This document shows positions 58,108-64,000 of a DNA stretch of 64,000 nucleotides, piece after piece. The notes beneath the pieces were generated by a model. It ran no database searches. It was given only the letters and a program-made list of their open reading frames with translations, and was not told the origin of the DNA. The stretch's first letter is position 1. Every line of letters begins with the position of its first letter. The stretch comes from Trematomus loennbergii (taxonomy: Eukaryota > Chordata > Actinopteri > Perciformes > Nototheniidae). A program made the position numbers and the translations under genes. Location of the stretch: NCBI GenBank assembly GCA_012861695.1, contig JAAOOA010000482.1, forward strand, positions 242,501 through 306,500. Direction: 5' to 3'.

Positions 58108-58478
58108 TCAACTCAAGTCGAGCTCTCTGTAAATATACGGGTCTATCTCTCGGAGAGCATCGATCAGAACCCTGCAGGCTGCAGCTCCTTTTTGATGCAC
58201 CGTGTCCACCACCTCTCGGGCTTTATCCATTTGGGGTTTCACTCTGGCTGACGTCATTTCAGAATAAGTGATCACTTCCCGCTCAAGAAGTTTATCCAGA
58301 AGCTGGTCCAGAACAGCTTGAGACACTCTGTTAATGAACTGTGTCCGAACTGAGAAAAGCCTCTGGTCTGCTGGGACTCTGTCCTCTGCTGGGACTCTGT
58401 CCTCTGCTGGGACTCTGTCTCCTCCTGGGATTTCGTCCTCTACTGGGACATTTCTCTGGGAAATTTCCCGTCTTGGAA
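58108..58478 (-). CDS. CARD exon of the FIIND-CARD gene
   Basis: After acceptor TTTATCTTCCAG the exon completes a split Val codon and encodes a linker (PRREISQRNVPVEDEIP), three copies of DRVPAE(D) from an 18-bp tandem repeat at 58372-58430, then a CARD of about 85 residues: RLFSVRTQFINRVSQAVLDQ, LLDKLLEREVITYSEM, and ACRVLIDALREIDPYIYREL, ending in a stop at 58108-58110. The helices and the closing DPYIYREL match the CARDs of fish NLR and CARD8-like proteins. This exon is intact. Confidence 0.88.
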
Positions 58479-58604
58479 CTGGAAGATAAACAAGCAAAAT
58501 ACTTTGTTATGTAAAATTAGTAAACAAGTAGTAATGATGCGCTGCCAACCGCATGGAGCATTAATAGAGATCGACATGAGATGGAAAATTAAAGGAGTCT
58601 GTAC

Positions 58605-58746
58605 CTTCCAGTGACACGTGCCGTTTCCAGACTTCATTTCCATCTTGGTCCTGGACCTTCAAATCCACTCTCTCTGTTCTTGTTGTCAGGAAAACTTCAA
58701 ATGTCGGATCGTAGTCTGGTCCAAACATTGATTCAAATTTTTCATG
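58605..58746 (-). CDS. UPA part of the FIIND, exon 4
   Basis: Follows acceptor CTGGTTTTCAG, encodes HEKFESMFGPDYDPTFEVFL and then TTRTERVDLKVQDQDGNEVW, and ends GGAAG/GTACAG. At the place where self-cleaving FIINDs of NLRP1 and CARD8 carry Phe-Ser, this exon reads Phe-Glu (HEKF-ES). By family knowledge the Ser is needed for cleavage, so this FIIND is predicted not to cut itself, if the alignment is right. Exon intact. Confidence 0.85.
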
Positions 58747-58848
58747 CTGAAAACCAGAAGCAGAAGTTAAAAGTTGATCTGTTTCTTTCCTGATGGTGAA
58801 TCCACATGCAGCTAAACGTGTGTTAATGATCATTGTGTTTCTTTAGAG

Positions 58849-60094
58849 CAGTGTTTCTCAAAGTGGGGGGCGCGACCCCCCTGGGGGGCGCAGAGGCATG
58901 ACAGGGGGGCGAGAGACCAGGAGGAAAAATTGTTTTGAATTTTCATAAAATCATAATTATTGATTCGAAAATAATATGATAAAGTACAAGCACGTCTGGG
59001 TCTCTGTGTTTCATTCAAGCTCGGCTCTGTGTGTGTGGAACAAGCCATTTTGTGTGCGTGCATGCGCGAGCGAGAGAGAGAGAGCGCACCGGTACCGGAG
59101 AACGTTGTTGTTAGCTTCTGGTGCTAGCGAGCTAGTGGCCGGGTCTCAAACGTTTTGGTCACGATTAATGTAAACAATTATTTCCGAGGCACACGTTTAT
59201 ATGATCATTATAGTTATAAAAAAATAAGAGAATAAATGAAAAACAGGTATGAAATACTATATGACAGTAAAACAAGAATACAGTTTAAAAGGGGAGTGAT
59301 TAGTAAAATATCCATAAAGAAAAAGTACATCTGTTTCCAGTTCTGTTTCATATGGGTGTTGAGAGAGGTATCCATAGATCTCTCATTTGCTCTCAAAGTG
59401 CACCAGATTGATGCTTTTAACTTCAATATTTAAAAAAATATCTTCCCGGGGGAACTTGTCCCCGGACCCCCCTAGAGGAGGTTAGGTCCGCCCCCCACTT
59501 ATAAAATAGCACTTTACCCCTGCTTACACCTATATGCGGTGAGCTGATCATCCAGCCTTCATTGTAACAGTCGTGGGTACATTGTGTATTTGCGTGGGAT
59601 TGTTGCAGTAGAAATTCCACTGTAGCGCCCGGTACATTAATGGGAAACCCTAAATGTTTGAGCACCCTCTATGAAACGTCAAGCTACCCCACAGCACCCC
59701 CAAAATAAATCTCTGGCGCCGACACTGAGCCTGCAACCCCGTTTTGAAGAGATGTGCAGTGCAAAGCAGGCTCATTGCAGCCACTAATGATAAGACACAA
59801 TTTGCCAAATATCAGCATTTTCTTGCACAAATTGCAAAGTATTATAACTTTTGTTCTAGCAAAGGGATTGCACAATTGTATTATGTATTTATTTTTTGGA
59901 GCACACAGACTTATGGAGCATTTTTATTATCACTGTTCTAGCAAAGTGATTTTTAAATTGTTTTGAAAGGAATGCTCACGTTCATATTGATGTATTTTAA
60001 TAAATGTTAACTTACGTGACTATTTGTGTTGGGGGGCCCCGATTTTTTTTTCTCCAAAGGGGGGGGCCTGACAGAAAAAGTTTGAGAACCACTG
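58849..60094. mobile_element. hAT (Charlie-type) element in intron 3 of the FIIND-CARD gene
   Basis: Ends CAGTGTTTCTCAAAGTGGGG and (inverted) CAGTGGTTCTCAAACTTTTT, flanked by the exact 8-base duplication CTTTAGAG (58841-58848 and 60095-60102). 1,246 bp and no transposase. GGGGGG-rich subterminal parts (58865-58910 and 60030-60068) are typical of this group. Confidence 0.9.
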
Positions 60095-60119
60095 CTTTAG
60101 AGGAGCATCAGTGACTCAC

Positions 60120-60236
60120 CTCAGGCTGAATGAGGAAGCGATCAGGTTCACAGTGCACACTGTAACTGTGATCAATGTCCAGCCCACAGCGGGAGGAGAT
60201 CTTGATGTGCACAGCACGTCCTTGTTTGACAGCAAC
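60120..60236 (-). CDS. FIIND exon 3
   Basis: 39 codons, phase 0 on both sides: VAVKQGRAVHIKISSRCGLD and IDHSYSVHCEPDRFLIQPE, then donor GAG/GTGAGT. This is the linker between the ZU5 and UPA subdomains. Acceptor TGTTACTGAAG is weak in pyrimidines. Exon intact. Confidence 0.82.
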
Positions 60237-60734
60237 CTTCAGTAACAGGATATTTGTATCACTTTAGTTCATGCTCATAGTCAGGGAACATTGATTTAAA
60301 GATCACATCTAAAAACAACAAATGGTGACGGATGATAATATACAATCAATTACAAACATAATAATATAATAAGGATTTATTATTCTCTGTATCGGGAAAT
60401 GTAAAATAGTTATTTTAATTCTTGGAAATAAGCTATTGAAGAATACCATTATTTTTTAAAAAGGGATGTGAAATATATAATACTTATCACATAACTCTTT
60501 GAATTCTGTTTCTGTTAATAACATTTATGAAACACAAAAGACTGCTGCCCGAGCGTCAACACATGGCGAGTAAGGATGAGATCATGTGATCCATCTCAGG
60601 AAGCCTTTCAGTTTTGTGCTGTGATTACCATAATGCCTTAAGTATCACAAATGACACACATACAAGCTGAGAGAGAATCCAAAAAAACAACAACCATCAA
60701 ACCATCTGAAGATTCTGTTCAGATAGATCTTACG

Positions 60735-61051
60735 GCCCGTCCACCCGGCGGCGTGCGTTGAAGCTTCAACGCTTCTGCCCATTCACTTTGAATGGGGTGA
60801 CGTCACGCTTTGCCGAACTGCATTGTGGTTCCGTCGCTTCGCTTTCCTCGCTTCAAAAGTAGAGTAATGTTCTACTTTTGAAGCTTCAACGGAAGCGTCA
60901 GCCAATCAAATCATATGCCAGTACAAGCTCTAGCCAATCAAACCACGTGCTTGTTTGTCCGGGGCGGGAGATTCATGTGATTGGTTGTTGGTCGAGTTTC
61001 AGACACGCCACCGGCAAGCTTCAACGCACGCCGCCGTGTGGACGCTGCGTT
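60735..61051. mobile_element. MITE in intron 2 of the FIIND-CARD gene
   Basis: Left GGCGGCGTGCGTTGAAGCTT (60757) faces its inverse AAGCTTCAACGCACGCCGCC at 61017; outer parts GTCCACCCGG and GTCCACACGG also match in inverse. GAAGCTTCAACG-type motifs recur in the centre (60880). About 317 bp, non-coding; target duplication not resolved. Confidence 0.75.
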
Positions 61052-61127
61052 ACTCTCTTTGTGGAAACATCTATGGTTAAAAAAAGTGTTTAGGCTGACA
61101 GTGAGCATGTATAGAGGCTGACTTTAC

Positions 61128-61382
61128 CTCCTCCTTAAGGACGTTGTTCTGCAGCAGAAATACATCCAGTATTTGCTCCTCCTGCCCGGGGGTCGTAGGA
61201 ACAGCAGAATTTTGCCCTTTATCCGCGGAAGCAGAACCTTTTAATGATCCCAGACCAGGCCAAAGAAGAGAGGTGAGGCACCTTCACCACCACGTGAGTG
61301 GGTGTGACCTCCAGCGGCTCCAAGATGCTCAGGCCTTCATCAGTGATGTGGACGACAGACAACAGGCCGTCCAGGAGCAGCG
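61128..61382 (-). pseudogene. FIIND exon 2, frame-broken
   Basis: Starts in frame with ALLLDGLLSVVHITDEGL and HVVVKVPHLSS, then the frame shifts repeatedly between about 61265 and 61185: LVWD, IIKRF, KGKILLFLRPP and QEEQILDVFLLQNNVLKEE each lie in frames that do not follow on. The last part is in frame with exon 3. Splice sites (CTCCACAG acceptor, GGAG/GTAAAG donor) are intact. Several breaks within 80 bases are more than one sequencing error would give. Confidence 0.8.
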
Positions 61383-62211
61383 CTGTGGAGCAAAGAGCTG
61401 GTCATCTGTTGCTTTGCTGCTGAAACAGCTTCATCTCTGCATAATCAATGTCTTGAGTTCAAAGGTAAAATATTTTTTTGTCAAGACTTTGAACCCTTCA
61501 AGCATGTACCAGTTTATAACCTTCACATTTTATTTGTAATGTTTATTATTGTTCTGTAACATGTCTGGATGTGAGCATTAACTCTTATCCATGAACTATT
61601 TGTTATGAAAACAATACACTGGAACGTTTGTGATAAAAACTTGATGTGTCCTTTTTCATTATCTTTGTTTACAGAGTTAACCAGACTGCAGTGTAAAGGA
61701 AACAGCACCAGGTGCATCAGTATATGTGCAGATTTGAACAGCTTTCTGTGTCAGTGTCAGGTGCACATAAAGCCTTTAACAAGCGACAGGCACTGTGTGC
61801 TTAGAATAACTTTTTCCTCAAACTCACAACAGAAACACAAGTTTAGTCTTGAGTTAGCAGCTGACCACACTCTGAACTGAAGAATCGGTTTAAATCACTT
61901 AAATCTTCATCTCTGAGGAAACTGCAGTGGGCCAAAGAAAGTTTCACTTCGTATTTCAAAACTGATCAATAATGTCATGAAACACATCGACTAATTGAAG
62001 TTTTAATAATTTCAGTCTTCTTCTTTTGGGGACACATTTCTTTGAATGTAAGTAATACCTTGGTGTCTGAATTATACTGTTGTTATCCTTGTTAAACTAG
62101 TTTTAATAAAGAAAGAAGACCAACAATATCATCATAACTCTTGAACAGTAGTGGATGGTATAAGGTGCGAATCATTTATAAGTATATTTGTTTAACACTA
62201 GATGTCTTTAC

Positions 62212-62429
62212 CTTCCTCTGTCTCACTGTGTGGCAGGTGGAGCTGGACGACGGCAGCTTCATCAGAACTCTTCACTTTGAACAGCGGCCCTGCTGCCTGC
62301 TTGTCAGCTGATTGGAGGAGGCTCTCCTCCCAAGGCACCGTCCTGTACAGAAGCTCCGCCTCCTGAGCCATGACGAACACCAGGCCAGTCAAATCACACT
62401 GGAACACACCTGGACCAGGACACCTGCAC
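62212..62429 (-). CDS. FIIND exon 1 (ZU5 subdomain)
   Basis: After acceptor GTGTGTCTACAG it encodes CRCPGPGVFQCDLTGLVFVM, AQEAELLYRTVPWEESLLQ and VQLHLPHSETEE, the standard opening of FIIND domains in fish NLR-type proteins. Ends GAAG/GTAAAG, phase 1, matching exon 2. Intact. It begins one base into the phase, requiring an upstream exon outside the visible gene. Confidence 0.87.
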
Positions 62430-62804
62430 CTGTAGACACACAGGGACAATTACTACAACAAGCCTTCACTGGCCTGTTGGTCTACAGTGTGTTCATGTGC
62501 AGCGCAGGGAAACGGGCCGTGTTGTAAGCACTGATAACAACCAGGGGACCAGTCCATTCCCTTTTGAGAAATCTTCAGACATTTCGATTGTTTGATTTGT
62601 TTAAATTAAAGGCCTTTTTTGATGGAATTGCATTTTCACTTGGTTTGTGTCCCAAAGCAACAATAAAGACAAATGCCATGAACCTGAAGGCTTGCAGACA
62701 ACAGTGTCGAGTTGGCTGCAAGCCTTCAGAGCCTCCAATGTTTGTCCTCTCTGTTCTGTGGGTTGAAATGCCCGCAGCCATCAGCCCTTCACATTTAATT
62801 TAGT
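62430..62804. other. Sequence upstream of FIIND exon 1, nothing recognised
   Basis: No further exon of the FIIND-CARD gene was recognised here. Confidence 0.4.
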
Positions 62805-62915
62805 TTAAAGAACTGAAGTTACCTACTGTAACCCAGCTTCTATGAGTATAGGCATAGCCCTCTAAGGCTATCGCTATTGGGTAATCCCCTGCGCACCCGC
62901 GCAGCACTGACACTT
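62805..62915. repeat. Fish interspersed repeat, short
   Basis: AAGTTACCTACTGTAACCCA, then CTTCTATGAGTATAGGCATA and CTATCGCTATTGGGTAATCC: resembles a widespread fish non-coding repeat with a start of this type. Assignment from memory of the pattern, so weak. Confidence 0.4.
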
Positions 62916-64000
62916 GTAGTCGTGGATGACCTTAAACTTGTTGATGTTAAACACGGCCAAAACTGAAGTTATTGTACTCGGCCCAAAGAATCTACGAAAC
63001 AAATTATCTAAAGATATATTAACTATGGATGGCATTAATTTGGCCTCCAGTGAGACTGTAAGGATCTTGGTGTTATATTTGATCAGGATTTATCCTTTAA
63101 CGCCCACATAAAATCAATCTCAAGGACGCCTACTTCCATTTACGTAACATAGCAAAAATCAGGCATATCTTGCCTCAAAACGATGCAGAGAAACTAGTCC
63201 ATGCATTTGTTACTTCAAGGCTGGATTATTGTAACTCTTATTATCAGGGTGTACCAAGAAAAGTCAGTTAAGTCGCTTCAGCTGATTCAAAATGCTGCAG
63301 CACGTGTACTAACCTGAGTTAGGAAAGGGACCACATTACTCCTGTTCTGGCTGCCTTACACTGGCTCCCTATAGAACACAGGATTGGTTGTTCCTAGAGT
63401 CTCTAAAAGTACAATGGGAGCCAGAGCCTTTTCTTATCAAGCCACATTTGTGGAATCAGCTTCCAGTTTGTGTTCGGGCGGCAGACACCCTATCCGTTTT
63501 TAAGAGTAGTGCCTTAAGACCTTCCTTTTTGATAAAGCTTATAGTTAGGGCTGATTAATTCAGACCCTAGTTTTGCTGCTATAGGCTTAGTTTGTCGGGG
63601 GACACCTTACTTCTTCCTTCTCTCTGTCTGTACCTGTGTACTCTCATGTTCCCAATAACCCAGTTCCCAAATGTTTTTTTGGTGTCTATCTACGCCGGAT
63701 CCTGAGTCGTGCTGATTGTGTTGCTGTGGTCCTGAGTCCTGGATCGCGAGCCCTGGATCTTAAGTCGTGGCTGATCCTGGTTGCTGTGGTCCTGGATCAT
63801 AAGTCCTGGATGGAATCCTCGTGGAGTCATCTTTTATTATAGACACATGCATTTCCAAACATTTGGTCTACCTATGTTGCAAATGTATCATCTTTCAATT
63901 TACACACGCATCTATTGCACGTCTGTCCGTCCTGGGAGAGGGATCTCTCCTCTGTTGCTCTCCCTGAGGTTTCTCCCATGTTCCCTTTAAACTGTGGGTT
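62916..64000 (+). mobile_element. 5'-truncated L2-type LINE, cut by the window end
   Basis: Frames broken by indels still read [40 protein letters not shown] and FSYQ/LWNQLPVCVRAADTL, the C-terminal part of L2-clade reverse transcriptase proteins. The last part matches, in inverse, the 3' region of the LINE at 24590-26377 (for example CTGGGAGAGGGATCTCTCCT). It continues past the window. Confidence 0.85.

Larger units (their letters stand above)
58108..62429 (-). pseudogene. NLRP1/CARD8-like FIIND-CARD gene (3' exons), probably disrupted
   Basis: Five minus-strand exons: 62429-62212, 61382-61128, 60236-60120, 58746-58605 and 58478-58108. All donors are GT and acceptors AG, and junction phases agree throughout. 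Together they encode a FIIND (ZU5 then UPA) and a C-terminal CARD, the architecture of NLRP1 and CARD8, cytosolic inflammasome sensors whose CARD recruits caspase-1-type proteases. Exon 1 starts inside a codon, so upstream exons (possibly NACHT, LRR or others) lie beyond; none is seen before the window ends. Exon 2 has at least three frame breaks, so the gene is a pseudogene or that exon is badly sequenced. A hAT element sits in the third intron and a MITE in the second. Confidence 0.82.

Overview
The window looks like a gene-poor, repeat-rich stretch of a teleost genome, most likely a percomorph. The basis is the spliced gene structures, vertebrate FIIND and CARD domains, a seven-transmembrane receptor, teleost-type L2 LINE 3' ends, tRNA-derived SINE sequence, hAT and TTAA-flanked DNA transposons, and LTR elements. 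I cannot name the species. There is no bacterial gene organisation, and most long open frames lie on tandem repeats whose period is a multiple of 3 or whose units happen to lack stops.

Host genes. (1) A class A GPCR of biogenic-amine-like type lies on the plus strand at 26594-27610, in one exon behind a splice acceptor at 26559. It carries two frame breaks. A GC-rich stretch ending in a strong donor at 23391 may be its 5' exon. (2) A minus-strand FIIND-CARD gene of the NLRP1/CARD8 inflammasome type occupies 58108-62429 in five exons with consistent splice phases; its second exon is broken by several frame shifts. (3) A possible first exon of a small secreted protein lies at 29813-29939 and is weak.

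Layout. 0-14 kb: minisatellites of 19, 37, 58, 57 and 22 bp, hAT elements with perfect 8-bp target duplications, and a long CA tract. 14.76-18.68 kb: a DNA transposon with long inverted ends and a 9-bp target duplication (Mutator-like hallmark) that carries a spliced Ulp1/SENP-type protease gene. 18.9-19.85 kb: a 72-bp minisatellite, which recurs with its flank at 30.9-31.4 kb. 21.4-26.5 kb: retroelement ends, a piggyBac-like element, and an L2 LINE set in a CATC microsatellite. 26.5-28.5 kb: the GPCR and a 38-bp minisatellite. 32.9-34.1 kb: the largest 57-bp array.

35.2-51.7 kb is a nested structure. A 57-bp array is split by a piggyBac-like element (TTAA duplication) that holds a minus-strand endogenous retrovirus with 0.9-kb LTRs, and split again by an element with an 8-bp duplication that holds a 7.1-kb LTR element lacking recognisable coding sequence. 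51.7-57.6 kb holds Ty3/Gypsy pieces (one a miniature element), small transposons and a probable solo LTR. 58.1-62.4 kb is the FIIND-CARD gene, with a hAT element and a MITE in its introns. The window ends in another L2 LINE.

The main biological themes are transposon ends that became minisatellite units, a protease-bearing Mutator-like element, deep nesting of elements, and an apparently decayed innate-immune sensor gene. Many single-base differences at homopolymers suggest either decay or residual sequencing error, so frame breaks in the host genes need checking against reads.
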